Source: GCA-2684655 sp045105235 | Lineage (GTDB): Bacteria > Planctomycetota > UBA1135 > UBA2386 | NCBI GenBank assembly: GCA_045105235.1 | Contig: JBGCDH010000033.1 | Span: 1-64,000, forward strand | Reading direction: 5' to 3' | DNA: 64,000 bases | Part shown: piece by piece, positions 1 to 8,329 of the stretch | How positions within the stretch are numbered: the stretch's first letter is position 1 | Layout of the letters: each line of letters starts with the position of its first letter | The notes under the pieces: model-generated | The model's input: only the letters and a program-made list of their open reading frames with translations | The model's database searches: none | What the model was told of the DNA's origin: nothing | Position numbers and translations under genes: made by a program

Positions 1-253
1 CGAGTCGACGGGCCTCGACCTCAGCAAGTCCTGGCCAACCGACGTCGCGAGCCGCAAGCAGCAGCTCGATACCTTTGACTTGATCATTGGACTGACGCCG
101 GCCATCCGCGAGCAGCTCAAGAAGATCCCCTTCCACACGACGACCCTGCACTGGGACATCGACACCACCGCGTCGCCGGAAGACTGCCACCGTTCGATCA
201 CGCCGCGCGTGCGCGAGCTGATGGAGCAACTTCGAGGCGAACAGGCCAGCTGA
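1..253 (+). CDS. Low-molecular-weight phosphotyrosine phosphatase / arsenate reductase-like protein, C-terminal part
   Basis: The 5' end lies outside the window; frame 2 is open from the first base to TGA at 251-253 (83 visible residues). The segment FDLIIGLTPAIREQLKKIP followed by a LHWDID stretch resembles the C-terminal half of the LMW-PTPase/ArsC fold, where an Asp in a region like this is usually the general acid. The catalytic CX5R loop would lie upstream and cannot be seen. The stop is only 2 nt from the pstC start, so it is probably in the same operon and could relate to phosphate status. The family call is moderate because only the C-terminus is present. Confidence 0.55.
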   Translation, partial: ESTGLDLSKSWPTDVASRKQQLDTFDLIIGLTPAIREQLKKIPFHTTTLHWDIDTTASPEDCHRSITPRVRELMEQLRGEQAS

Positions 254-255
254 TC

Positions 256-1251
256 GTGAACGCCCCCAGGATGCAGACCAACAGGATGCAGACCAAGCCA
301 ACCAAGCCAGGGCCGGCACCGCGCCTCGCCACGACGAGAAACGCGGACTGGGCCAAGGCTCTCGATACCAGGGACCGATCCTGGTTCCTCGATTTCATCG
401 CGCGGCTTGGTGTGCAGATCGGCGGCATGTCCGCGATCCTGTTCATCGCTGCGATCTTCATCTTCATTGGCACCGAGGGCTTCGAGTTCTTGTGGAACCG
501 GCTGTCGTTCACCCAGCTGCTGTTCGGCGGGCGTTGGGACCCAACGGTCGAGCCCGCGATCTACGGCGCCCTGCCGCTGCTGGCGGGCACCGCATGGATC
601 ACGGTTCTGGCGATGCTGATCGCCGTGCCGCTGTCCTTTGCCGCCGCGATCTACGTCGGAGAGTTTGCGCAAGGCAAACAGCGCGAGTGGCTGAAGATCG
701 GCATCGAGCTGCTGGCCGCGATCCCCTCGGTCGTCTGGGGGGTGATCGGGCTGCACGTGCTCAAGCCGCTGATCGAGGACATCTTTGAGGTGCAGGTCGG
801 CCTCAACGTGCTCAACGCCGGCGTCATCCTGGGCCTGATGGCCGCTCCGATCATCGCGACCATCGCCGAAGATGCGCTCAAGGCCGTGCCCGACAGCTAC
901 CGCGAAGCCGCGGAGTCGATGGGCGCCACCAAGTGGCAGGTCATCCGCAAGGTCGTGCTGCCGCACGCGCGCCCGGGCCTGTCGGCCGCCGTATTGCTCG
1001 GCGTCGGGCGTGCCTTTGGCGAGACCATTGCCGTGCTGATGGCGAGCGGCCACATGCTGCTGGCGCCCAGCAGCATCTTTGATTCGGCCGCAACGCTGAC
1101 GGCCACGATTGCCGCCGAGCTGGGTGAAGCCGCCGTCGGCGGCGACCACTACCAGGTCCTGTTCGTCCTAGGCCTGCTGCTGTTCCTGATCACGTTCTGC
1201 ATCAACTTGATTGCGGACCGCATCGTGCGCGGCCGGAGGGTAGAGGCATGA
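256..1251 (+). CDS. pstC: Phosphate ABC transporter permease PstC
   Basis: 331-residue inner-membrane permease of the high-affinity phosphate importer. It has a cytoplasmic N-terminus rich in Lys, Arg and Pro, about six hydrophobic segments starting near residue 55, and the ABC-importer EAA loop (REAAESMGATKWQVIRKV) followed by GVGRAFGETIAVLM, the PstC/PstA signature. The start is GTG, 2 nt after the upstream stop; the first codons contain a short duplication (aggatgcagacca twice). The stop overlaps the pstA start (ATGA), so the two are translationally coupled. No pstS or phoU is visible in the window. Confidence 0.93.
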   Translation: MNAPRMQTNRMQTKPTKPGPAPRLATTRNADWAKALDTRDRSWFLDFIARLGVQIGGMSAILFIAAIFIFIGTEGFEFLWNRLSFTQLLFGGRWDPTVEPAIYGALPLLAGTAWITVLAMLIAVPLSFAAAIYVGEFAQGKQREWLKIGIELLAAIPSVVWGVIGLHVLKPLIEDIFEVQVGLNVLNAGVILGLMAAPIIATIAEDALKAVPDSYREAAESMGATKWQVIRKVVLPHARPGLSAAVLLGVGRAFGETIAVLMASGHMLLAPSSIFDSAATLTATIAAELGEAAVGGDHYQVLFVLGLLLFLITFCINLIADRIVRGRRVEA

Positions 1252-2132
1252 CCGACATGAGCATGTTTGCGAGCTCGCCAAACGAGAAGCGCGCGCTGAC
1301 GCAGCAGAAGCTGCTCAAGATCGGCTTTCTCGCGGTCGCGATGCTGCTGTTGATCCCGACCGGAGCCATCCTCGGCGTGCTGGTCTGGCAGGGCGCTCCC
1401 GGGTTGACCTGGGAGTTTCTGACGACGATGCCGCGCGACGGCGGCACCTCGGGTGGCATTGCCACGGCGCTGGTCGGCACGCTATGGCTGACCGCGACGG
1501 CGCTGGTGTTTGCGCTGCCGCTCGGCGTCGCCGCCGCGATCTACCTCAGCGAGTATGCGCGCGACAGCTGGCTTACGCGCACGATCAACATCGCGATCGT
1601 CAACCTGGCCGGCGTGCCGTCGATCGTGCACGCGCTGTTTGGCGTCGGTGCGTTTGTCTACTTTGCGCAGTTCGGCAAGTCGATCCTGGCGGCCGGCTGC
1701 ACGCTGGCCGTGATGACGCTGCCGGTCGTGATCGTGTCGACGCGCGAGTCGCTGCAGGCGGTGCCAAACTCGTTCCGCGACGCGTGCTGGAACATGGGAG
1801 CAACGCGCTGGCAAACGATCTGGCGCATCGTGCTGCCCAATTCTGGCAGCGGCATCCTGACCGGGCTGATCCTGGTGGTCTGCCGCGCCGTTGGCGAGAC
1901 CGCGCCGATCATGTTTACCGGCGCGGTGTTCATGCGGCAGGCGTTCCCGAACGGCATCTTCGACAAGTCCATGGCGCTGTCGCTGCACCTGTTCAACGTC
2001 TCGACGCAGGTCGCGAACGTGCCCGAGCACATTCCGTTCACGGTCGCGCTAACGCTGATCCTGGTCGTGCTGTCGATGAACGCCGTTGCGATCTACTTCC
2101 GGATGAAGCTGCGAGGTAAGAAAAAGTGGTAG
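1248..2132 (+). CDS. pstA: Phosphate ABC transporter permease PstA
   Basis: 294-residue partner permease of PstC. After a short cytoplasmic N-terminus there are about six membrane segments and the EAA-like loop DACWNMGATRWQTIWRIVLP followed by CRAVGETAPIMFTG, typical of PstA. It starts in the ATGA overlap with pstC and overlaps the downstream ATPase gene by 7 nt. The role, transmembrane passage of phosphate, follows from family membership. The length is normal. Confidence 0.93.
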   Translation: MTDMSMFASSPNEKRALTQQKLLKIGFLAVAMLLLIPTGAILGVLVWQGAPGLTWEFLTTMPRDGGTSGGIATALVGTLWLTATALVFALPLGVAAAIYLSEYARDSWLTRTINIAIVNLAGVPSIVHALFGVGAFVYFAQFGKSILAAGCTLAVMTLPVVIVSTRESLQAVPNSFRDACWNMGATRWQTIWRIVLPNSGSGILTGLILVVCRAVGETAPIMFTGAVFMRQAFPNGIFDKSMALSLHLFNVSTQVANVPEHIPFTVALTLILVVLSMNAVAIYFRMKLRGKKKW

Positions 2133-2923
2133 CCACTCCCCCCCCGACTCTGCTGCCGGAAACCCAGGCCGATGCGGTGCTGGAGGTGCGCGACCTCGAG
2201 ATCCGCTACGGCGACAAGGTGGCGCTCTCGGGCGTCAACTTCGAGGTTCGCCGCAACGAGATCTTCGGCATCATCGGCCCCGCCAACTCGGGCAAGACAT
2301 CGTTTTTGCGCGCGCTCAACCGCATGGATGAGTTCGAGCACAAGATGTCGGTCTCGGGCACGGTCCTGTTTGCCGGGCGCGACGTCTCATCGATCCGCAA
2401 TCTCTACGCCCTGCGCCGCATGATCGGCGTGGTCTTCCCGCTGCCGGTCGGACTGCCGCTCTCGATCTACGACAACGTGGCGCTGTCGCCGCGCCTGCGC
2501 GGCATCCGCAACCGGGCGCAGCTCGACGAAATCGTCGAACGCTGCCTGACGCGGGCCGCTCTCTGGGACGAAGTCAAAGACCGGCTGAAGAACCTCGGCT
2601 CGCTGCTCAGCGGCGGCCAGCAGCAGCGCCTGACGATTGCGCGCGCGCTGTCGCAAGAACCAGAGCTGCTGCTGCTCGACGAGTTCTCGATCGCCGTCGA
2701 CCCGGTGACCACGATGCGCATCGAGGAAGTGCTCAAGGAGCTTCGCCAGGAGATGACCATCGTGCTTGTCACCAACCTGGTGCAGCAGGCGCGGCGCTTG
2801 GCCGACCGCACCGCATTCTTCTTGAAGGGCGAGTGCGTCGAAGTCGAACGCACCGAAAAGTTGTTCAACGGCGCCGCTCGCGATCAGCGCACGGTCGACT
2901 ACCTGGAGGGCCGTTTTGGCTAG
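2126..2923 (+). CDS. pstB: PstB-like phosphate ABC transporter ATPase with degenerate Q-loop and H-switch
   Basis: 265-residue ABC ATPase clearly of the PstB family (VALSGVNFEVRRNEIFGIIG near the start, DYLEGRFG at the end). The Walker A is GPANSGKT (51-58), the signature LSGGQ is intact (161-165) and Walker B LLLLDE (D185, E186) is present. The Q-loop Gln is replaced by Pro105 (VFPLP instead of VFQKP), the D-loop reads IAVD instead of SALD, and the switch His is Asn217 (VTNL instead of VTHN). The catalytic equipment is therefore damaged while the signature is conserved, the reverse of the next gene. GTG start overlapping pstA; probably forms a heterodimer with the following protein. Confidence 0.88.
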   Translation: MVATPPPTLLPETQADAVLEVRDLEIRYGDKVALSGVNFEVRRNEIFGIIGPANSGKTSFLRALNRMDEFEHKMSVSGTVLFAGRDVSSIRNLYALRRMIGVVFPLPVGLPLSIYDNVALSPRLRGIRNRAQLDEIVERCLTRAALWDEVKDRLKNLGSLLSGGQQQRLTIARALSQEPELLLLDEFSIAVDPVTTMRIEEVLKELRQEMTIVLVTNLVQQARRLADRTAFFLKGECVEVERTEKLFNGAARDQRTVDYLEGRFG

Positions 2924-3770
2924 CACCGAACCCGAGCCGGCCATGTCCGGCGTCCCGTCCGCTGCGTCGGCGCAGGCCGCCGCCGCCGCCGCCGCCGCAA
3001 GCGGCCGCGAGCACAGCGCCATCCAGGTGCGCTCGATGAACCTGTGGTATGGCGACTTCCAGGCGCTGCACGAAGTCGACCTCGACATCAAGCCGGGGAT
3101 CGTCACGTCGATGATCGGCCCGTCAGGCTGCGGCAAATCGACGCTGCTGCGCAGCATCAACCGCATCAACGAACGCCTCGGCTACGTGCGCACCACCGGC
3201 ACGATCCAGGTGCACGGCGAAGACATCTACGGCCCCGAGGCCTCGCAGATTCAGGTGCGACGCCACGTCGGCATGGTCTTCCAGCGCCCCAACCCGCTGC
3301 CGCTGTCGGTGCGCGACAATGTCCTTTTTGGCCACCGCCTGCACCGCACCGAACGCGTCTCGCGCAGCGACGAAGACGCCATCGTGCAGCAAGCCCTCGA
3401 GCAGGTGCTGCTGTGGGATCGCATCAAGGACAAGCTGACGACCAAGGCGACCTCGCTGTCGCTCGAGGAGCAGCAAAAGCTCTGCATCGCCCGTCTGCTG
3501 CCAACCAAGCCCAAGGTCCTGCTGATGGACGAGCCCTGCTCGGCACTCGACCCCGAAGCAACCGCGGCCGTCGAAGAGCTGATCTGGGAACTGCGCGGCC
3601 GCTACTCGATCCTGATCGTGACGCACAACATGGCGCAGGCGCGCCGCGCCAGCGATGAGTGCGTCTTCATGCTGCTCGGTCGCGTGGTGGAGCACACGGC
3701 AACCGAGGACATGTTTGTGTCGCCGCAGCACAAAGAGACGGCGGACTACATCGAGGGCAGATTCGGGTAG
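2916..3770 (+). CDS. pstB: PstB-like phosphate ABC transporter ATPase with degenerate signature motif
   Basis: 284-residue PstB-family ATPase preceded by an Ala-rich tail (residues 17-29). Walker A GPSGCGKS (68-75), Q-loop Gln123 (VFQRPNP), Walker B LLMDEP (D205, E206), D-loop SALD and switch His237 (VTHNM) are all canonical. The ABC signature is LSLEE (181-185) instead of LSGGQ. Start TTG at 2916 is supported by GGAGGG five bases upstream and an 8-nt overlap with the previous gene; ATG at 2943 is the alternative. With the preceding ATPase it would form one complete and one degenerate composite ATP site. It ends in the typical PstB tail YIEGRFG. Confidence 0.9.
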   Translation: MASTEPEPAMSGVPSAASAQAAAAAAAASGREHSAIQVRSMNLWYGDFQALHEVDLDIKPGIVTSMIGPSGCGKSTLLRSINRINERLGYVRTTGTIQVHGEDIYGPEASQIQVRRHVGMVFQRPNPLPLSVRDNVLFGHRLHRTERVSRSDEDAIVQQALEQVLLWDRIKDKLTTKATSLSLEEQQKLCIARLLPTKPKVLLMDEPCSALDPEATAAVEELIWELRGRYSILIVTHNMAQARRASDECVFMLLGRVVEHTATEDMFVSPQHKETADYIEGRFG

Positions 3771-3838
3771 CCGGCTTGGCTTGACAGCTGGCGATCCAAC
3801 TCGATCCATCAAGCTCCCCCTCCTGCTATGCTCGGTCC

Positions 3839-5266
3839 GTGATCACGCGCACCGTGCAAACTCTGTTCCTAGGCTTGTGGCTCACAGCCAGCCTCACCCC
3901 CGCCCAAGCACCGACCGGCGCCAACGCTCCCGACACGGTCCTAGCCAACTACCAGCTGCTAGGCAAACCAGCGGCCATTACCCGCACCGATGTCGCGCTC
4001 GAAATGGCGTTCCACCTGCGCCGCCGCGACCGCGGCCGCGACGCCTGTGGCATGATGGTCGATTCCCTGCTGACTCGGACCGCCGCCAAAAAACTCGGGC
4101 TGATGCCGACGCGCGCCGACGTCACGGCGTTTTGGGACAAGCTCAAGGACCAGCTGCGCGCTGCGGGCGAGCGCCCTGAGAAGTTTGCCGCGGTTCGCAA
4201 CACCGGCGAAGCGCAGTGGCTGCAGGACCTGTCGGTGCACCTCGCCCATGAGCGACTCGTGCGGCACGAACTCGGCCTCGACAAAAACGCCCGCGTCTCC
4301 GGCGACATGCTCAGCCTGTGGCTCAGCGAGGCGCGCGAGAATGCAGACGTCGAGACCGACCCGGACAAGCTGCCCGTTGGCACAGCCGCTCGCGTCGACA
4401 AAGCGCGCGTGCCGCTGATCGACCTCGGCTTCTTGCTGCTGCGAACCAGCGAGGACTTTGAGCGCGACAAGTTCATCCGCCAGGTCATCTACCTGAACTC
4501 GATCGAAGCCCTCGCCGCCGAGCGTGGCATCACCGTCTCCGCGGCGGACATCGACCGCGAGATCGAAGCACAGCGCAAACAGTCCAAGCAGCGTCTGGGC
4601 GGCGTGCCGTACGAAAAGCAGCTCGAAGCCCTCGGCCTGTCGGTGCAGGCATTGCGCCAGCTCCGAACCTTCCGCGCCAAGATCCTGCTGGCCAAGCTGG
4701 CCGACAACGAGTTTGGCGACGATGCGCTGCGGGACGAAATCGCGGCCAATCGCACGACCGTGCTCGACGAAGTTGGGCCGCGACGCCGCATCGGCATGAT
4801 CCTGACGCGCGGCGTCGAATCTCCCAACGCCATCGTCGACCGCACCACCGAGCAGGCCCGCAAGCACAGCGAGAAGGTCCGCGAACGCATCGTGCGCGAC
4901 GGCTTCGCCGCGACCGCCAGCGTCGAAAGCGAGCACGGTCCCAGCAAAAAGCGCGGTGGCGATGTTGGCTGGCACCGGCGCGGCGGCGACGGCCTGCCCA
5001 AGCCCGTGCTGCACGCGGCCTTTGCGCTGGGCCTCGCCGAGGTCTCGGTGCCGATCGAAACCGAACTCGGCTGCTACCTGGTCACCGTGCTGGATCGTGA
5101 GCCGATGCCAAGCGAAGACGAGCTCTGCAAGCGCTTGCGCCGCCAGCGCGCCAGGGCCTGGAGCGAGTCGCTGCTCAAGGCTGCGAAGATCGAGATCGTG
5201 GGCGCGAAAACGCCTGAGGCAGGCACGCCGGCAAACGCCGGCGCCGCCAAGAAGTCGTCGCGGTAG
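3839..5266 (+). CDS. Secreted SurA/parvulin-type peptidyl-prolyl cis-trans isomerase
   Basis: 475 residues with an N-terminal signal peptide (hydrophobic core LFLGLWLTASLTPAQA). The middle has SurA-N-like helical segments, and residues about 320-430 form a parvulin-like PPIase domain: RRRIGMILTRG at its start, then GPSKKRGGDVGWHRRGGDGLP and VSVPIETELGCYLVTVLDRE. This order is typical of periplasmic folding helpers of outer-membrane and secreted proteins, which fits the many secreted products nearby. GTG start; monocistronic, convergent with ygfZ. A chaperone role without isomerase activity remains possible. Confidence 0.75.
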   Translation: MITRTVQTLFLGLWLTASLTPAQAPTGANAPDTVLANYQLLGKPAAITRTDVALEMAFHLRRRDRGRDACGMMVDSLLTRTAAKKLGLMPTRADVTAFWDKLKDQLRAAGERPEKFAAVRNTGEAQWLQDLSVHLAHERLVRHELGLDKNARVSGDMLSLWLSEARENADVETDPDKLPVGTAARVDKARVPLIDLGFLLLRTSEDFERDKFIRQVIYLNSIEALAAERGITVSAADIDREIEAQRKQSKQRLGGVPYEKQLEALGLSVQALRQLRTFRAKILLAKLADNEFGDDALRDEIAANRTTVLDEVGPRRRIGMILTRGVESPNAIVDRTTEQARKHSEKVRERIVRDGFAATASVESEHGPSKKRGGDVGWHRRGGDGLPKPVLHAAFALGLAEVSVPIETELGCYLVTVLDREPMPSEDELCKRLRRQRARAWSESLLKAAKIEIVGAKTPEAGTPANAGAAKKSSR

Positions 5267-5302
5267 ATCGCGATCGCTCGCGACCGCAAGCTGACGCTCT
5301 GG

Positions 5303-6280
5303 CTACGCGAAACCGACGACGACCACCGCCGCATTTTCGCCGCCTTCGCCGCCCTCGAGCAGCAGCTTGGTGCCGACCTCCTGGAAGTCCTTGGGCAGGT
5401 AGCCGAGCCCCAGTCGAACCGGCGCTTCGCCGCCGACGCCCGCCAGCGGCACCGCGTGCAGCACCCGCCCGACCGCGATTTCGTCTTCGGGTTCTAGCAG
5501 TCCAACCGGCTCCTCGATGCGCCCTTCGCCGGCGAGCTGCAGCAGGCAGAGCTTGCGGTTGACGTGGCCGTAGGTGTGGATCCGCGCGACGATTTCCTGG
5601 CCGGTATAGCAGCCCTTCGTCGTCGAGCAGTGGTCGTCGAGGTCCGCTTCGAGCCCCAGCGTGTTGGCCTCGGTCTCGAGCCCGACGTGCACGATGCCCG
5701 CGCACATGCGCAGCGCCGCCGCGGTCGCTTCGTCCATCGCCTCTCCGGCTGCCGCCAGCGACGCGGCGGCCGCCCCGTAGCCACGCTCGAACTGCACGCC
5801 GCGGCGACAGACCCGGTAGGTGACCGCACCAGCCGCGCCAAACTCCGCCGTGCCGGTGCCAACGGCCGAAGCTTCGCCGTCCGCCGCCGCCACGCGCTCG
5901 CGGCACGGCTGTGCCTCCAACAGCTTCAGCTCCAGCTTCTCGGTGAAGTGGTAGCGATCGAGAAGCTCACGCAGCCGCTCGGCCTGGTGCGCCTGCACCT
6001 CCAGCCAATAGGTCTCGGCCTGGCGCGCGACCCATGCCGTCACCTGCAGCTTGCCTTTGGCGTCGAGGAAGGCAGCCGGCCGAACCTGCCCCTCGGGCAT
6101 GCCCTGCACATCCTGCGTGCAGAGCTTGTGGAGAAAGCTCCCGGCGTCGGGCCCAGCGATCGTAAGCAGCCGGAAGGGCGCGTCGTCGCGCACGTAGGGC
6201 CCGTTGGCAAGGAGAGTTGCGTGCAGTTCCGTATCGGTCATCGGCGGCGGGGATGGTGCTTCGGCGGCTTCTTGGGTCAA
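5303..6280 (-). CDS. ygfZ: Folate-binding YgfZ/GcvT-family Fe-S cluster protein
   Basis: 325 residues. The YgfZ signature KGCYTGQE is present near residue 220 with its conserved Cys, in an aminomethyltransferase (GcvT) fold; DAGSFLHKLCTQDVQG near residue 45 is also typical. YgfZ proteins help maintain or repair certain Fe-S enzymes in a tetrahydrofolate-dependent manner. The gene diverges from the ISC operon across an 82-bp region with an inverted repeat, suggesting shared regulation. Start ATG 6280; ATG 6241 (MTDTELHATL) is a plausible alternative start. Confidence 0.9.
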   Translation of the reverse strand: MTQEAAEAPSPPPMTDTELHATLLANGPYVRDDAPFRLLTIAGPDAGSFLHKLCTQDVQGMPEGQVRPAAFLDAKGKLQVTAWVARQAETYWLEVQAHQAERLRELLDRYHFTEKLELKLLEAQPCRERVAAADGEASAVGTGTAEFGAAGAVTYRVCRRGVQFERGYGAAAASLAAAGEAMDEATAAALRMCAGIVHVGLETEANTLGLEADLDDHCSTTKGCYTGQEIVARIHTYGHVNRKLCLLQLAGEGRIEEPVGLLEPEDEIAVGRVLHAVPLAGVGGEAPVRLGLGYLPKDFQEVGTKLLLEGGEGGENAAVVVVGFA

Positions 6281-6293
6281 ATGTGCCTAAATC

Positions 6294-6329
6294 TGGGGCT
6301 TTTTCTGCCGAAGGTTTGAAAGAGCCCCA
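6294..6329. promoter_or_regulatory. Inverted repeat between divergent ygfZ and Rrf2/isc genes (candidate operator)
   Basis: Left arm TGGGGCTTTTTC (6294-6305) and right arm GAAAGAGCCCCA (6318-6329) are reverse complements at 11 of 12 positions, separated by 12 bp. The element lies in the only non-coding space between ygfZ and the Rrf2 regulator, about 34 bp before the regulator ATG. A site here could let the Rrf2 protein control both directions. It does not resemble the E. coli IscR consensus sites, so the regulator-site pairing is inference. Confidence 0.5.
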
Positions 6330-6362
6330 ATCCAGGTCTACTTTCCGAAGCCGCAAATCTCC

Positions 6363-6974
6363 ATGCTCCGCATCTCGAAGAAAGCTGACTACGCCGTCTT
6401 TTTGCTCGGCACCATCGCGCGCCAGGGGGCCTACCCCGGCGGCAGCGCGGAGGATTCGGTGGTCAGCGCCCACGAGATTGCGCGCCAAGCCGGCCTCAAC
6501 AAGAGCGTCGTCGCCAACCTGCTCAAGGAGTTTTCCCGCGACGGCCTGCTCGACTCGGTCCGCGGCCTGCGCGGCGGCTACCGCCTGACGGTCGCGCCCA
6601 GCGAGGTCTCGCTCGGTCGCATCCTGGAAGTCGTTGAAGGCAAGTTTGTGCTGGTCGACTGCATTGGCCATGACGCTCCAGAAGCCGGTTCCCCAGAAGC
6701 CGGTCCCCAAGAAGCCGGCTCCCCAGAAGCCCCGGGTGCCGCTGGCGCAGCGACCTCCGCCGGCGCAGCAACCTCCGCCGGCGCAACAACTGGGTGCGCC
6801 CTGATCTCGTTCTGCCCCAGCAAGCAGCCGATGCGGCTGGTGCACGAACGCATTTCCAAACTGTTCGCCGAGATCCATCTCGACGAGCTCTGCTCTATGA
6901 AGTCCGGCTCGATGACGCTCGCCGCAGCATCCCCTGCGTCCGGCTGCTCTTCGCCCGTGACTGACTTCCGCTAG
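6363..6974 (+). CDS. iscR: Rrf2-family (IscR-like) Fe-S-responsive regulator with low-complexity insertion
   Basis: 203 residues. Residues 1-95 form the Rrf2 winged helix-turn-helix (ISKKADYAVFLLGTIA, then GLNKSVVANLLKEF and GLRGGYRL in the wing). Candidate cluster ligands are Cys100, Cys145 and Cys151, followed by PSKQPMRLVHERI, which is family-like. A repeated Pro/Glu/Ala/Gly/Ser/Thr stretch (about 104-143) is inserted between the first and second Cys, encoded by 12-15 bp tandem repeats. First gene of the isc operon, 5 nt before iscS, as in IscR-led operons. Likely autoregulates and controls Fe-S assembly. Confidence 0.85.
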   Translation: MLRISKKADYAVFLLGTIARQGAYPGGSAEDSVVSAHEIARQAGLNKSVVANLLKEFSRDGLLDSVRGLRGGYRLTVAPSEVSLGRILEVVEGKFVLVDCIGHDAPEAGSPEAGPQEAGSPEAPGAAGAATSAGAATSAGATTGCALISFCPSKQPMRLVHERISKLFAEIHLDELCSMKSGSMTLAAASPASGCSSPVTDFR

Positions 6975-6979
6975 CTACG

Positions 6980-8215
6980 ATGACGAACGCCACGCCGACG
7001 ATGAAGGCTCCTATCTACCTCGACTACAGCGCAACGACTCCGTGTGATCCGCGGGTCGTCGAGCGCATGCTGCCGTTCTTCACCGATACGTTCGGGAACT
7101 CGGCCAGCCGCAGCCACTCCTTTGGCTGGACGGCCGAAGCAGCCGTCGAAGAAGCGCGTTCGCAGGTCGCCAAGCTCATCGGCGCCCACCCGAAGGAGAT
7201 CCTGTGGACGAGCGGTTCGACCGAGGGCAACAACCTTGCCATCAAGGGCACGGCGCAGATGTACGCCCAGAAGGGCAAGCACTTGATCACCGCGGTGACC
7301 GAGCACAAGGCCGTGCTCGACCCGATGAAGTACCTCGAGACGCAGGGGTACAAGGTCACGTGGCTGGCCGTCGACGACAAGGGCCACATCGACCTCAAGG
7401 AGCTCGAGGACGCGATCACCGATGAGACCATCCTGGTCTCGCTGATGGCGGCCAACAACGAAGTCGGCACCGCCCACCCGATCGCCGAGATCGGCCGCAT
7501 CTGCAAGAAGAAGGGCACGCTCTTCCACACCGACGCCACCCAGGCGCCGGGCAAGATGCCGCTCGATGTGCTCGCGCAGGACGTCGACCTGATGTCGATC
7601 AGCGCCCACAAGATGTACGGCCCCAAGGGAGTCGGCGCGCTCTACGTTCGCCGCAAGAACCCGCGCGTGCGCCTGACCTCGCAAATGGACGGCGGCGGCC
7701 ACGAGCGCGGCATGCGCTCGGGCACGCTCAACGTGACCGGCATCGTCGGCATGGGCGAAGCCGCCCGCATCTGCCGCGAAGAGATGGACGCCGAAGTCCA
7801 AAAGCTGCTCGCCCTGCGCGACCGCCTCGAAAAGCGCGTGCTCAAGGCCATGCCCGACGCCGTCATCAACGGGGACCCGGACAACCGCCTGCCGCACCTG
7901 ACCAACATCTCGTTCCCATATGTCGAGGGCGAATCGCTGATCATGGGCATCAAGGAAATCGCGGTCTCGTCGGGTTCGGCCTGCACGTCCGCGAGCCTCG
8001 AGCCGAGCTATGTTCTCAAGAGCCTTGGCCTCGGCGACGAACTCGCCCACAGCTCGATCCGCTTTTCGATGGGACGATTCACGACCGAAGAAGAAGTAGA
8101 CTTTGCTGCCGACCGGGTCACAGCCGAAGCGCTGCGCCTGCGTGAGATGAGCCCGCTTTGGGAAATGGTCCAAGAGGGCGTCGACCTGAGCCAAGTCAAG
8201 TGGACGATGCACTAG
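6980..8215 (+). CDS. iscS: Cysteine desulfurase IscS
   Basis: 411-residue PLP enzyme that takes sulfur from cysteine and passes a persulfide to IscU. The PLP-lysine motif is SISAHKMYGPKGVGALY, and the mobile-loop catalytic Cys is in SSGSACTSASLEPSYVLKSL, which is the IscS rather than the SufS type. The N-terminus PIYLDYSATTPCDPRVVERM and the full length are normal. It follows the Rrf2 regulator by 5 nt and precedes iscU by 114 bp. Confidence 0.97.
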   Translation: MTNATPTMKAPIYLDYSATTPCDPRVVERMLPFFTDTFGNSASRSHSFGWTAEAAVEEARSQVAKLIGAHPKEILWTSGSTEGNNLAIKGTAQMYAQKGKHLITAVTEHKAVLDPMKYLETQGYKVTWLAVDDKGHIDLKELEDAITDETILVSLMAANNEVGTAHPIAEIGRICKKKGTLFHTDATQAPGKMPLDVLAQDVDLMSISAHKMYGPKGVGALYVRRKNPRVRLTSQMDGGGHERGMRSGTLNVTGIVGMGEAARICREEMDAEVQKLLALRDRLEKRVLKAMPDAVINGDPDNRLPHLTNISFPYVEGESLIMGIKEIAVSSGSACTSASLEPSYVLKSLGLGDELAHSSIRFSMGRFTTEEEVDFAADRVTAEALRLREMSPLWEMVQEGVDLSQVKWTMH

Positions 8216-8329
8216 AGCCCGTTCCCTGTCCATCCGAAGAGCGTCGATCCGAAGGGCCCTGTCGATCCGAATAGCAGCAAGCCCGCGACCCAACTCCAAC
8301 CGAACACTCCAAACCCAAAACGAACCACC
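8216..8329 (+). repeat. iscS-iscU spacer with short degenerate direct repeats
   Basis: The spacer contains three imperfect copies of an approximately 15-bp unit built on gtcgatccgaag/gtccatccgaag between about 8229 and 8275 (the middle two copies are the best). No hairpin followed by a T-run is seen, so iscU is probably cotranscribed with iscS. The repeats belong to a pattern of short tandem duplications seen elsewhere in the window. Confidence 0.5.

Noticed and set aside
2126..2923. Degenerate PstB as a pseudogene
   Set aside because: The frame is full length, overlaps both neighbours, and the changed residues complement those of the partner, so selection for a specialised subunit is more likely than decay.
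3780..3831. TTGACA and TATGCT before the prolyl isomerase gene
   Set aside because: The two hexamers are 40 bp apart instead of about 17, so they are not a sigma-70-type promoter.
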